Shown here piece after piece: positions 15,693-22,790 of a DNA stretch of 28,174 bases; positions within the stretch are counted from its first letter, which is position 1, and the number at the start of each line of letters is the position of its first letter. The stretch is from Acidithiobacillus sulfuriphilus (lineage in GTDB: Bacteria; Pseudomonadota; Gammaproteobacteria; Acidithiobacillales; Acidithiobacillaceae). The position numbers and the translations under genes are program-made. The stretch is taken from positions 1 to 28,174 of the forward strand of contig NZ_RIZI01000163.1 of the NCBI RefSeq assembly GCF_003721225.1. The letters run 5' to 3'. Below the pieces are notes generated by a model that ran no database searches, was not told the DNA's origin, and worked only from the letters and a program-made list of their open reading frames with translations.

Positions 15693-16159
15693 CTGCGCCC
15701 GAAGATGCCCCATACCCCGGCCAGGATGGTGGGAAAGGCGAGAAAGAGATTGATGCCGGACAGAAAACGCACCTTGGCGGCGGCCCCCGCGGCGGCCTTC
15801 CAGTCCTCCCGCTTGATCGCCCGACCCATTTGCCGAAACGGTGCAAAAAAGACGTGCAGGGCCAGCAATACCATGCAGGTGCCCAACACCACCATGATCC
15901 ACATGGCCAAGCTGAGGGCACCGAAACCGCCATACAGAAAGACCATGCCATAGCCGGTGACTACCAGCGTGGCCCCCGCCAGCCAGACCCAGGCGAAAAA
16001 ACGTCTGAGCAGGCCATAAAGCAGATGGACGCGCTGATCCTGGGCCGTAATGAAGCGCGCCAGGAGGGGTGCCAGCATCAGGTCCAGCATGAAGATCCCG
16101 CCAATCCAGATCACCACCGCCAGAACGTGGAAAAACTGTGCAATCAAAATCTCGTTCAT
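15689..16159 (-). CDS. CopD-like four-helix membrane protein
   Basis: A 156-residue membrane protein with four predicted helices: residues ~5-28 (LIAQFFHVLAVVIWIGGIFM), ~55-78 (FAWVWLAGATLVVTGYG), ~85-110 (LAMWIMVVLGTCMVLLALHV) and ~135-155 (INLFLAFPTILAGVWGIFG). The H-x8-GG opening and the His at the end of helix 3 (ALHVFF) resemble CopD / copper-resistance D-type proteins, where histidines may bind copper or haem; the exact family is uncertain. The start at 16159 overlaps the stop of the upstream esterase as ATGA, making it the last gene of the activator-esterase-CopD operon. Confidence 0.68.
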   Translation of the reverse strand: MNEILIAQFFHVLAVVIWIGGIFMLDLMLAPLLARFITAQDQRVHLLYGLLRRFFAWVWLAGATLVVTGYGMVFLYGGFGALSLAMWIMVVLGTCMVLLALHVFFAPFRQMGRAIKREDWKAAAGAAAKVRFLSGINLFLAFPTILAGVWGIFGRS

Positions 16160-16836
16160 GTCCTTTCCCCATGGCGCCCAGCAACGCGGGCCGCCCACAA
16201 AAACCGTTCTGCATCCGCCAATTCTTCGCCGACTATGGTATGCCCCATGGCATACTCACGCCACAACCCGTGATAGCCCCGGGCTTCCAGAAGCCCGAAA
16301 CAATGGCGGGCGAGATCCAGCGGAATGATAGGATCAAAAGTGCCGTGGGCCATGAAAATGGTCGGCGAATCCACCGCCGCGGCGGGCAGGAGATCTTTGC
16401 GGGGTAGGTAAGCACTCAAGGCCAGAACGCACGCCACCGATGCGCGGGCGTGCAATGCCGTATAGAGGGCCATGGCCCCACCCTGGGAAAAACCTCCCAG
16501 GACGATGGGACGCGCAGACCGGGCCCGCTCCGCGGCGAGCAATGCTCCCAGCGCGCCGGCCATCGCCGTCAGGCCATCGCCATCTTCTCCGGCAGTGCCC
16601 TCGAAATCGTAAATGTCATACCAGGCCCGCATCAAAGCGCCACCGTTCAGGGTGACAGAGCGCACCGGCGCATTGGGGAATAGCCAACGGACCCTCCTGC
16701 GTCCTTCCATGGCCTCGGCAACCCCGGCAAGATCCTGCATGTCCGCCCCCAGGCCATGAAGCAGGATGATGGTCAATTCGCTGTCCGCTCCGGCCTCGCG
16801 CACGATCAGACCCGGTTCCCATAGCGGGTCAGCCAT
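16156..16836 (-). CDS. Alpha/beta-hydrolase carboxylesterase/phospholipase (EstB/LYPLA-like)
   Basis: A 226-residue cytoplasmic serine hydrolase. It has the family's ILLHGLGADMQDL (24-36, oxyanion hole), the extended RWLFPNAPVRSVTLNGG and MRAWYDIYDF, nucleophile Ser117 in GGFSQGGAMAL, Asp168 in AHGTFDPIIP and His199 in YAMGHT, giving a full catalytic triad. The length matches bacterial carboxylesterase II / lysophospholipase-like enzymes that cleave short acyl esters. Its start overlaps the activator's end by 8 nt and its stop overlaps the CopD-like start by 4 nt, so all three are co-translated. The physiological substrate is unknown. Confidence 0.9.
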   Translation of the reverse strand: MADPLWEPGLIVREAGADSELTIILLHGLGADMQDLAGVAEAMEGRRRVRWLFPNAPVRSVTLNGGALMRAWYDIYDFEGTAGEDGDGLTAMAGALGALLAAERARSARPIVLGGFSQGGAMALYTALHARASVACVLALSAYLPRKDLLPAAAVDSPTIFMAHGTFDPIIPLDLARHCFGLLEARGYHGLWREYAMGHTIVGEELADAERFLWAARVAGRHGERT

Positions 16837-18175
16837 GCTCGGGCCCCGTCAACACTCCCTGGCCGCGGATGGCATCGAGCTTGCGATACAATGTTCGCTC
16901 GCTCACCCCCAGGCGTTGGGCCAAGCTACGCCGGTCCCCCGGATGGCTCTGGCTCGCCCAGCGCAGGTAACGCTCTTCCAGCTCGGCCAGCGGAATGATC
17001 CCGGCCACGCCCGGCACTGCCTCGGGCACCGTCGATGTTCGCAGATCTGTCTCTTTCTGTAAGGAAGGCGGCAGGTGCTCAGGCCGTATCCAGGCATCAT
17101 CGGCGAGCAGGGCCGCACGCTCCAGAATATTGCGCAACTCCCTGATATTGCCCGGATAATCATAACCCTCCAGCAACAGCAGGGCATCGGGATGCACGCG
17201 CAGGCCCTTCCCCACCGGCAAGCGCTGCAGTATGGCCTCGGCCAGCATGGAGATGTCCTCCCGGCGGTCACGTAAGGGCGGAAGGTAAATGGGGAAGGTA
17301 TTGAGGCGATAGAAAAGATCCTGGCGAAAACGTCCCTCCGCCACCATGCCTTCCAGATTGCGATGCGTGGCGGAAACCAGCCGGAATTGGGCGCGAATGG
17401 GATCGACCCCACCGACCCGCCGAAATTCCCCCGTCTCCAGGAGGCGCAACAACTTTACCTGCAGACTCAATGGAATATCGCCCATCTCATCAAGAAAGAG
17501 AGTGCCGCCCTTGGCCGCTTCCACCAAGCCGATCTTGCGCGAATGGGCCCCCGTAAAGGCCCCCTTTTCGTGGCCGAACAACTCGCTTTCGAACAGCCCT
17601 TCGGGCAAGCCGGAACAATCCACCGGTACGAAAGGCCCGCCATGGTACCTGCTCCCCTGATGCACCGCCGCGGCAGCCAGCTCTTTGCCCGTGCCCGACT
17701 CCCCCAACAACAGGACGGCCGCATCGCTGGGCGCCACCCGATGGATGAGGGCAATGACCTGTATCCAGGCTGCAGAACGGCCCACCATGAGCGGCGCGGC
17801 CAGCTTTCCGGGTTCGCCAGCGGGTGTCAGGAGCTCAAGAAAATAAACGCTTTCGCCGTTTTCATTACGGATGGGGTAAAGGTCGATCTGAATATTGCCT
17901 GCCTTACCCGGATGGACCACATGCTGGCCGATGCCGGTTCGTTGACAATCTTCAATGGGACAATGCAGACCCTCCCCAGCACAGGCATAGCCCGCCTGTA
18001 CCAACAGATGGTAACAGGAGCGGCCGCGCAAGGGCCGGCCATCGCCAAAGGTCCGTCGATAGGCCTGATTGGCGGCCAGAATACTGTAATCTGCACAGAG
18101 CAAGACCGCCGGCACGCTGAAGCAGTCCAGCAGCGAGGTCACCTCGGGTCGCAGTTGTCGCAGTAAGTCAGCCAT
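16829..18175 (-). CDS. Sigma-54-dependent transcriptional activator with Cys-containing PAS-like sensor domain
   Basis: A 448-residue bacterial enhancer-binding protein. Residues ~15-118 form a PAS-like sensor ([20 protein letters not shown]) with four clustered cysteines, Cys54, Cys65, Cys72 and Cys77, suggesting a metal or redox switch. The AAA+ domain has Walker A GESGTGKE (158-165), the sigma-54 contact loop GAFTGA (205-210), Walker B FLDE (227-230) and R-finger region [11 protein letters not shown] Fis-type helix-turn-helix ([18 protein letters not shown]) ends the protein. No receiver domain is present, so it senses a signal directly. ATG at 18175 follows AGGAGGGATCC, a near-perfect ribosome site; the upstream frame to 18247 is not needed. 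It is divergent from an operon with a sigma-54 promoter, its probable target. Confidence 0.94.
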   Translation of the reverse strand: MADLLRQLRPEVTSLLDCFSVPAVLLCADYSILAANQAYRRTFGDGRPLRGRSCYHLLVQAGYACAGEGLHCPIEDCQRTGIGQHVVHPGKAGNIQIDLYPIRNENGESVYFLELLTPAGEPGKLAAPLMVGRSAAWIQVIALIHRVAPSDAAVLLLGESGTGKELAAAAVHQGSRYHGGPFVPVDCSGLPEGLFESELFGHEKGAFTGAHSRKIGLVEAAKGGTLFLDEMGDIPLSLQVKLLRLLETGEFRRVGGVDPIRAQFRLVSATHRNLEGMVAEGRFRQDLFYRLNTFPIYLPPLRDRREDISMLAEAILQRLPVGKGLRVHPDALLLLEGYDYPGNIRELRNILERAALLADDAWIRPEHLPPSLQKETDLRTSTVPEAVPGVAGIIPLAELEERYLRWASQSHPGDRRSLAQRLGVSERTLYRKLDAIRGQGVLTGPEHG

Positions 18176-18358
18176 GGATCCCTCCTGACGGTCCGTGCAA
18201 TGTACACGCCCGCAATGCTCCCCTGCCAGCATTTTCCCAAGCACCAACTACCATACCTGTCGATAGTTCATTGAATGGCTGGAACTCCTAACAAGATCCC
18301 AGCCCTACTTCAAGATGTGCCAATTATAGCAGCTATGAAGAACAAAAAAATGCCATAA

Positions 18359-18422
18359 ATGACAGTCATCCCTGATCGGATGATGGAATGAAAGTAGAAC
18401 AATCATGATCACCAGCGATCAT
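18359..18422 (+). promoter_or_regulatory. Cluster of palindromes, probable enhancer sites for the sigma-54 activator
   Basis: Three perfect dyads lie together: ATGAC-A-GTCAT (18359-18369), TCATCC-N6-GGATGA (18366-18383) and ATGATC-N6-GATCAT (18405-18422). The latter two have the same 6-6-6 geometry with centres 39 bp apart. The cluster is about 100-150 bp upstream of the expected start site of the sigma-54 promoter at 18494, the usual place for upstream activating sequences. It lies between the divergent activator and the operon. Confidence 0.6.
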
Positions 18423-18493
18423 TTCTGCTTTGTTATCATACAAACAAGGAGTTGTTCCTCGATCGGCACTATTCCATACCTGTTAATCCGATT

Positions 18494-18509
18494 TGGCATG
18501 AGACTTGCC
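18494..18509 (+). promoter_or_regulatory. Sigma-54 (-24/-12) promoter of the MBL-cydAB operon
   Basis: TGGCAT-N5-TTGCC matches the RpoN consensus TGGCAC-N5-TTGCW in all key positions, with the invariant GG at 18495-18496 and GC at 18507-18508 correctly spaced. Transcription should begin near 18520, 28 nt before the metallo-beta-lactamase start. This also rules out the longer upstream start of that gene at 18452. Confidence 0.85.
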
Positions 18510-18547
18510 TATCAAAGATCGCCGGCAAAGAAGGGAGCGGTTGGGCC

Positions 18548-19270
18548 ATGATTTTCAGACAGCTATGCACGCCCCGTAGCGGTTTATTGACTTATCTGCT
18601 GGGTGACCCGGTGACACGCGAGGCAGTGGTGCTGGATCCGCTCCCCACTCAGGTTGAGACATTGCTGTCGTTCATGGCGGAGCGGGGCCTAGCCCTGCGC
18701 TACATCCTGGAAACCCACATGCATGAAGGCCACCAAGAGGCCGCCCTGGCATTGAAGCAGCACAGTGAGGCCAGGATTGTCGCCCATGAAAGCGCCAAGA
18801 GCGCGCATCTGGATATGTGCCTTCGGGATGGGGATTTACTTTATTTCGGCGAGGAAACCCTGCGCGTCATCCACACCCCCGGCCATACCCCCTGTGCCGT
18901 CACCTACTGGTGGGAAGACCGGCTGTTCACCGGCGAGACTCTTCTGGCGACGGGGGCCGGCCGCTGCCATCCCCGGGCCGGTGATCCGCAAAAGCTTTAT
19001 CACAGCATCGCCTCCCGTTTGCTGACCTTTCCCGGGGAAACCCTGGTCTATCCCGGACGGGAGTCCAAGGGGCGCCGCCTCGTCAGCATCGAGGAGCTGC
19101 GCCGCCACAACAACTGGTTCAACAACCGGCGTGGAGGGCAGGTGTTTTTACGTGCCTATCAGCGTCTATTGCCGGACAAAGCCGTAAAGGAAGAAAGCAA
19201 TAACACAGGAGTGCAAGAGGATGATGTGCACCATTACATGCCAGGCCGGGATGTCTCGGCCTCATCGTAG
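18548..19270 (+). CDS. Metallo-beta-lactamase-fold protein, ETHE1/persulfide-dioxygenase-like with altered metal site
   Basis: A 240-residue MBL-fold protein whose layout follows ETHE1 persulfide dioxygenases: MIFRQLCTPRSGLLTYLLGD start, VVLDPLPTQVETLL, THMHEGHQEAA (56-66), HTPGHTPCAVTY (109-120), LFTGETLL (127-133), GDPQKLYHSI and IEELRRHNNWFNN with a PD(K)A-type end. Differences from the canonical motifs are seen directly: HxHxDH is HMHEGH (Asp to Gly61), TGDALL is TGETLL (the iron-ligand Asp is Glu130) and YPGHDY is YPGRES (His to Arg171). It retains His57 and His113, so a 2-His-1-Glu iron site is possible, but activity is uncertain. ATG at 18548 follows GGGAG and lies downstream of the sigma-54 promoter. 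The next gene, cydA, begins 10 nt after its stop, so it is the first gene of the oxidase operon. Confidence 0.82.
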   Translation: MIFRQLCTPRSGLLTYLLGDPVTREAVVLDPLPTQVETLLSFMAERGLALRYILETHMHEGHQEAALALKQHSEARIVAHESAKSAHLDMCLRDGDLLYFGEETLRVIHTPGHTPCAVTYWWEDRLFTGETLLATGAGRCHPRAGDPQKLYHSIASRLLTFPGETLVYPGRESKGRRLVSIEELRRHNNWFNNRRGGQVFLRAYQRLLPDKAVKEESNNTGVQEDDVHHYMPGRDVSASS

Positions 19271-19280
19271 GAGGTAGTCC

Positions 19281-20912
19281 ATGAGTATGATGATCGATCC
19301 CACCGTGGTGGATCTGTCGCGTCTGCAGTTCGCGCTGACCGCGCTCTATCACTTTTTGTTTGTGCCGTTGACCCTAGGCATGACCTTTATCCTGGCCACC
19401 ATGGAGACGGTCTATGTCATCACGGGCAAACAGATCTACAAGGAGATGACCCAGTTCTGGGGCAAGCTCTTCGGTATCAACTTTGCCCTGGGTGTCGCCA
19501 CGGGCTTGACCATGGAGTTCGAGTTCGGCACCAACTGGTCCATGTACTCGCATTTCGTGGGTGACATTTTTGGCACCCCCCTGGCCATCGAGGGTCTCAT
19601 GGCCTTTTTCATGGAGTCCACCTTCGTGGGCGTCATGTTCTTCGGCTGGGACCGCATCAGCGCCAAGGCGCATCTGGTGGTCACCTATCTGGTGGCCTTG
19701 GGCTCCAACCTCTCGGCCTTGTGGATTCTCATCGCCAACGGCTTCATGCAGGACCCCCGCGGCGGTACCTTTGATCCCAACACCATGCGGATGCAGTTTT
19801 CCAACTTCGTGGACCTCATTTTCAACGTCGATGCGCAGGCCAAGTTCGTCCATACTTCTCTGGCGGGTTTCGTCACCGGCTCCATGTTCGTGATGGCAGT
19901 CAGCGCGTACTATCTCCTGACCAAACGCCACCAGGATCTGGCACGCCGTTCTTTCCGGATAGCCACCCTCTTTGGGGTGATTTCCAGCATTGGCGTGGTC
20001 ACCCTGGGCGATGCGCTGGGTTTCATCGACGTGAATGCCCAGCCCACCAAGGTGGCGGCCATGGAGGCCATCTGGAATACGGATCGCAATACGGTGTCTG
20101 CGCCCTGGAACCTGATTGCCTTCCCCAGCGAGAGTCAGGGACGCAATCTCTTCGAGATTGGCATTCCCTATGTGCTCACGCCCTTGCTGACCCACACCGA
20201 AACGCGGGTCATTCCCGGCATCAATCAATTGGTGCAAGACGCCAAGCCACGTATCGTCAGCGGCATCCAGGCCATGGTGGCCTTGGAGGCATACAATAAG
20301 GATCATGCCGATACCCAGGCCCTGGCCGTCTTCAAGGCCAATGAGAAGGATATGGGCTTTGGCTTCCTGGCCATGCAATATGCACCGGATCAGGATCTGA
20401 AAAATATCAACACCACCAATCTGCCGAGCATCCTCGACAAGACCGCCAAGGACACCATTCCCAACGTCTGGGTCGAGTTCTGGGCCTTCCGGCTCATGGT
20501 GGCCTCCGGCTTCTTCATGCTGGGGTTGTTCGCCTTCGCCGCCTACTATAGTCTGAAGAACGAAATGGAGAAGCATCCCGTCCTGTTGAAAATGGCCCTG
20601 TGGTCTCTGCCGTTACCGTGGATCGCCTCTGAGTTTGGCTGGATTACGGCGGAAAATGGCCGTCAGCCGTGGACGGTCTACAACTGGCTGCCCACCTTCA
20701 TATCGGCCTCTTCCCACACCATCGGCTACATGGCGTTCTCGCTAGTAGGCTTTACCTTGCTTTATAGCTCCTTCATCGCGGCGGAACTGTACCTGATGTT
20801 CAAATACGCCCGGCTCGGGCCCACGGCACACCATGGTCACGATGCGGCAGCGGCCGGTGGTGGCATGGCGGGACAACCGGCCTTTGCCAAGCCGAGCATG
20901 GACCGCAAGTAG
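19281..20912 (+). CDS. cydA: Cytochrome bd ubiquinol oxidase subunit I
   Basis: A 543-residue membrane protein that carries haems b558, b595 and d and reduces O2 with quinol electrons without proton pumping. Expected residues are visible: His24 (haem b595/d ligand) in ALYHFLF, Glu104 and Glu112 in AIEGLMAFFMEST, His191 in FVHTSLAGF and Met406 in FWAFRLMVASG (b558 ligands), and the ENGRQPW motif (458-464). A long, E. coli-type Q-loop (~250-400) makes the protein longer than short-loop homologues. The His/Gly/Ala-rich C-terminal tail (HHGHDAAAAGGGMAGQ) is extra. A perfect GGAGG precedes ATG at 19281. It is transcribed with the upstream MBL-fold gene and followed by cydB after a hairpin. Confidence 0.96.
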   Translation: MSMMIDPTVVDLSRLQFALTALYHFLFVPLTLGMTFILATMETVYVITGKQIYKEMTQFWGKLFGINFALGVATGLTMEFEFGTNWSMYSHFVGDIFGTPLAIEGLMAFFMESTFVGVMFFGWDRISAKAHLVVTYLVALGSNLSALWILIANGFMQDPRGGTFDPNTMRMQFSNFVDLIFNVDAQAKFVHTSLAGFVTGSMFVMAVSAYYLLTKRHQDLARRSFRIATLFGVISSIGVVTLGDALGFIDVNAQPTKVAAMEAIWNTDRNTVSAPWNLIAFPSESQGRNLFEIGIPYVLTPLLTHTETRVIPGINQLVQDAKPRIVSGIQAMVALEAYNKDHADTQALAVFKANEKDMGFGFLAMQYAPDQDLKNINTTNLPSILDKTAKDTIPNVWVEFWAFRLMVASGFFMLGLFAFAAYYSLKNEMEKHPVLLKMALWSLPLPWIASEFGWITAENGRQPWTVYNWLPTFISASSHTIGYMAFSLVGFTLLYSSFIAAELYLMFKYARLGPTAHHGHDAAAAGGGMAGQPAFAKPSMDRK

Positions 20913-20930
20913 TATCCGCGGAATGAATCT

Positions 20931-20952
20931 GCAGGGGGTATCTACCCCCTGC
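20931..20952 (+). repeat. Intercistronic hairpin between cydA and cydB
   Basis: GCAGGGGGTA (20931-20940) and TACCCCCTGC (20943-20952) are perfect 10-bp complementary arms separated only by TC, so the RNA would form a 9-bp G/C-rich stem with an AUCU loop. It lies 18 nt after the cydA stop and 18 nt before the cydB start. No T-run follows, so it is more likely an mRNA stabiliser or processing site than a terminator. Confidence 0.7.
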
Positions 20953-20970
20953 TCATAGGGAGAACGTATA

Positions 20971-22104
20971 ATGGAAGTGTATGCGATTCTGAAAATCTTC
21001 TGGTGGGTGCTCCTCGGAGTGCTCCTCATGGGGCTGGCCATCATGGTCGGCATGGATATGGGCGTGGGCGCGCTGATGCGCTTTGTGGGCAAGACCGACG
21101 GCGAGCGTCGCGAGGCCCTCAATATTGTCGGCCCCCACTGGGACGGCAATCAGGTATGGTTCATCCTTGGCGGCGGTGCCATTTTCGCGGCCTTCCCCAC
21201 CCTCTACGCCACGTCCTTTTCCGTCTTTTACATCGTCATGATCCTGCTCCTGTTCAGCATGATCATGCGCCCGGTGGCCTTCGAGTACCGGTCCAAGGTG
21301 GCGGCCCACAAGTGGCGGGAGACCTGGGACTGGGTATTCCTTATCTCGGGCGCCTTGCCCATGATCATCTATGGGGCGGCCATCGGGAATATCCTGGAAG
21401 GGGTGGGCTTTCACTTCGGCTGGGATGGCCAGTATTACCAGACCGAGTCCTTCTGGGGCTATCTGCTCAATCCCTTCGCCATCCTTTGTGGCTTGACGTC
21501 CCTGTCCTTGGCGATCTATCAGGGTGGCACCATGCTCATGATGCGCGGGACCGATCCGATCTATACCCGGGCCAAGAACTACGCCAGCGTCGGTGGGCTG
21601 GCGGCGGTGGTGCTGTTCCTTATCGGCGGCGTCATGGTAGCGGGGATGACCGGCTATGCCCTCACCAGCGGCAATCCCGACATGCCTGCCAACCCCGTCA
21701 GCGGCCAGACGGTGGAACTGGTCAAGGGAGCCTGGATGGGCAACTACGCTGCCCATCCCATCCTCTGGATCGTGCCCCTTTTGGCTCTGGCGGGAATGAT
21801 CCTGGGGGTGCTGGCCCTGCGCGCCAAAAAGCCCATCCTGGGCTGGTGGCTGGGTGCGGTGGCCTGGATCGGCACCATCGGCACCGTGGGCGTGTCCATG
21901 TTCCCCTTCATGATGCCGTCCAGTGACAACCCGGCGCAGAGCCTTACGGTGTGGAATGCCACGGGCAGTGAATACAACCTGATCTGGATGACGATCTTTG
22001 CCTTGATCTTTACGCCGATCATCATCAGCTATACGAGCTGGTGCTTCTATGTCATGCGCGGCAAGGTGAAGACACCGTCCGCGCAAGACGACCACGCATA
22101 TTGA
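20971..22104 (+). CDS. cydB: Cytochrome bd ubiquinol oxidase subunit II
   Basis: A 377-residue integral membrane protein, the structural partner of CydA. It opens with FWWVLLGVLLMGLAIMVGMDMGVGAL and has the conserved GPHWDGNQVWF (54-64), with Trp57 and Asp58 as in E. coli CydB, where Asp58 is part of a proton path to the haems. RPVAFEYRSK, LLNPFAILCGL and the late MFPFMMPSS with NLIWMT are also family-typical. Helix spacing gives about eight or nine membrane spans. AGGGAGA precedes ATG at 20971. The sequence is closest in pattern to the E. coli bd-I type rather than the cyanide-insensitive CioB type; that is a judgement from motifs. The next small gene starts 10 nt downstream, in the same operon. 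Confidence 0.96.
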   Translation: MEVYAILKIFWWVLLGVLLMGLAIMVGMDMGVGALMRFVGKTDGERREALNIVGPHWDGNQVWFILGGGAIFAAFPTLYATSFSVFYIVMILLLFSMIMRPVAFEYRSKVAAHKWRETWDWVFLISGALPMIIYGAAIGNILEGVGFHFGWDGQYYQTESFWGYLLNPFAILCGLTSLSLAIYQGGTMLMMRGTDPIYTRAKNYASVGGLAAVVLFLIGGVMVAGMTGYALTSGNPDMPANPVSGQTVELVKGAWMGNYAAHPILWIVPLLALAGMILGVLALRAKKPILGWWLGAVAWIGTIGTVGVSMFPFMMPSSDNPAQSLTVWNATGSEYNLIWMTIFALIFTPIIISYTSWCFYVMRGKVKTPSAQDDHAY

Positions 22105-22114
22105 GGAGAACGGC

Positions 22115-22318
22115 ATGAAAGCATTCTGGAATTTTCTCGGTCTTCTCGCCATCATGATCTTGTCTTTATTTCTTGCCGTTATCACCGGCGACTATGGCCC
22201 CTGGTATTTCGCCTGGCTGGTGGGAACGACCATGATCGTCCTCATAGCCGCTGCTGGTGCTGTGATGTTTGAGAAACAGGAAGAGGAACAGCAGGGTAAG
22301 AAAGGATCTATTCACTAA
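22115..22318 (+). CDS. cydX: CydX-like small oxidase subunit with an extra N-terminal helix
   Basis: A 67-residue membrane protein directly after cydB (10-nt gap, GAGGAG ribosome site). Residues 1-25 form one helix (FWNFLGLLAIMILSLFLAVITG). Then PWYFAWLVGTTMIVLIAAAGAVMFEK follows, whose WYFAWLVGT reproduces the start of E. coli CydX (MWYFAWILGT). The tail EKQEEEQQGKK is charged, as in CydX. CydX is a single-helix subunit of ~37 residues that stabilises haems in CydA. Here the CydX segment sits at the C-terminal half of a two-helix protein, as if an extra helix had been added; this may be an authentic variant. No Met lies at the tryptophan motif, so a separate CydX start is unlikely. Confidence 0.78.
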   Translation: MKAFWNFLGLLAIMILSLFLAVITGDYGPWYFAWLVGTTMIVLIAAAGAVMFEKQEEEQQGKKGSIH

Positions 22319-22336
22319 GCGAAGGAGCACTCCGTT

Positions 22337-22429
22337 ATGCGTCTGGAAAGTCTGATTTTTTTCTTGCCACTGGTCTATATTAGCTTGGCTGGTATTGCTT
22401 ATCTCTATACGAGAAAGCGTTTTCCCTGA
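22337..22429 (+). CDS. 30-residue single-helix membrane protein at the end of the cyd operon
   Basis: ATG at 22337 opens a 30-codon frame ending in TGA at 22427-22429. The translation is MRLESLIFFLPLVYISLAGI followed by AYLYTRKRFP. A GAAGGAG ribosome site sits at 22321-22327, about 9 nt before the ATG. The protein is one hydrophobic helix (residues 6-24) with a basic C-terminus (TRKRF), which predicts an N-out, C-in orientation. Its position after cydAB and the CydX-like gene, 18 nt from the previous stop and 16 nt before the terminator, suggests a tiny oxidase subunit or assembly factor, in the style of E. coli CydH/CydY or Bacillus CydS. I see no sequence match to those. It is too short for ordinary gene callers. 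Confidence 0.68.
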   Translation: MRLESLIFFLPLVYISLAGIAYLYTRKRFP

Positions 22430-22445
22430 AGAGGGATCGATCCTC

Positions 22446-22469
22446 GGGGGCCTTCGGGCCCCCTTTTTT
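22446..22469 (+). terminator. Strong rho-independent terminator of the MBL-cyd operon
   Basis: GGGGGCC (22446-22452) pairs perfectly with GGCCCCC (22457-22463) around a TTCG tetraloop closed by C-G, followed by six T residues (22464-22469). It ends the sigma-54 operon 17 nt after the 30-aa ORF. It also abuts the stop of the decayed minus-strand GMC gene. Confidence 0.95.
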
Positions 22470-22790
22470 ATTTGCGCTCGGCAGTTGCGGATCCTTGCGC
22501 CAAGATCCGCGCGAGATACCTGGCAAGAGTAAGCAGGGTCAGAGTCGGGGGCAGACCCCAGGGCTCGGGAATGACCGAGGCATCACAAACATGAAGATTG
22601 GGGTACCTACACCCCAAATTCTGGTCCACGATGTCTCCCAGACGAACGGTTCCGCCGGGATGGACCGCCATCCACGGAGAAACAAAGAGTTGTCGTGCAC
22701 CGGCCACCCCCAAGATCTTGCGCGCCAGCGCCACCCCCTGGTCCATCCGCCCCCGCTCCAACGGACCGAAATGCCGCCACGCTATCCCCA
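22468..22790 (-). pseudogene. C-terminal fragment of a GMC-family oxidoreductase (decayed)
   Basis: The minus-strand frame ending in TAA at 22470-22468 encodes about 107 residues recognisable as a GMC oxidoreductase C-terminus: GRMDQGVALARKILGVAGA, AVHPGGTVRLGD (the conserved His-P-GGT block), NLHVCDASVIPEPWGLPPTLT and ARYLARILA, which is the FAD-domain tail. A full GMC enzyme is ~500 residues, so most of it, including the N-terminal FAD-binding Rossmann motif, is missing. The frame continues upstream only as a shadow of the neighbouring aldehyde dehydrogenase fragment. I infer a deletion that joined two neighbouring genes. No start codon or ribosome site suits this piece. Confidence 0.72.

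Noticed and set aside
18452..18547. Longer N-terminus for the MBL-fold protein
   Set aside because: The upstream start at 18452 lies before the sigma-54 promoter at 18494-18509, and the extra residues are not part of the ETHE1-like fold.
19374..20576. A 400-codon minus-strand frame opposite cydA
   Set aside because: Antisense shadow of cydA, with no ribosome site and the same composition artefact.
20953..22185. A 410-codon minus-strand frame opposite cydB
   Set aside because: It runs antisense through cydB and into the CydX-like gene; low-complexity His/Asp/Gly composition shows a codon-bias shadow.
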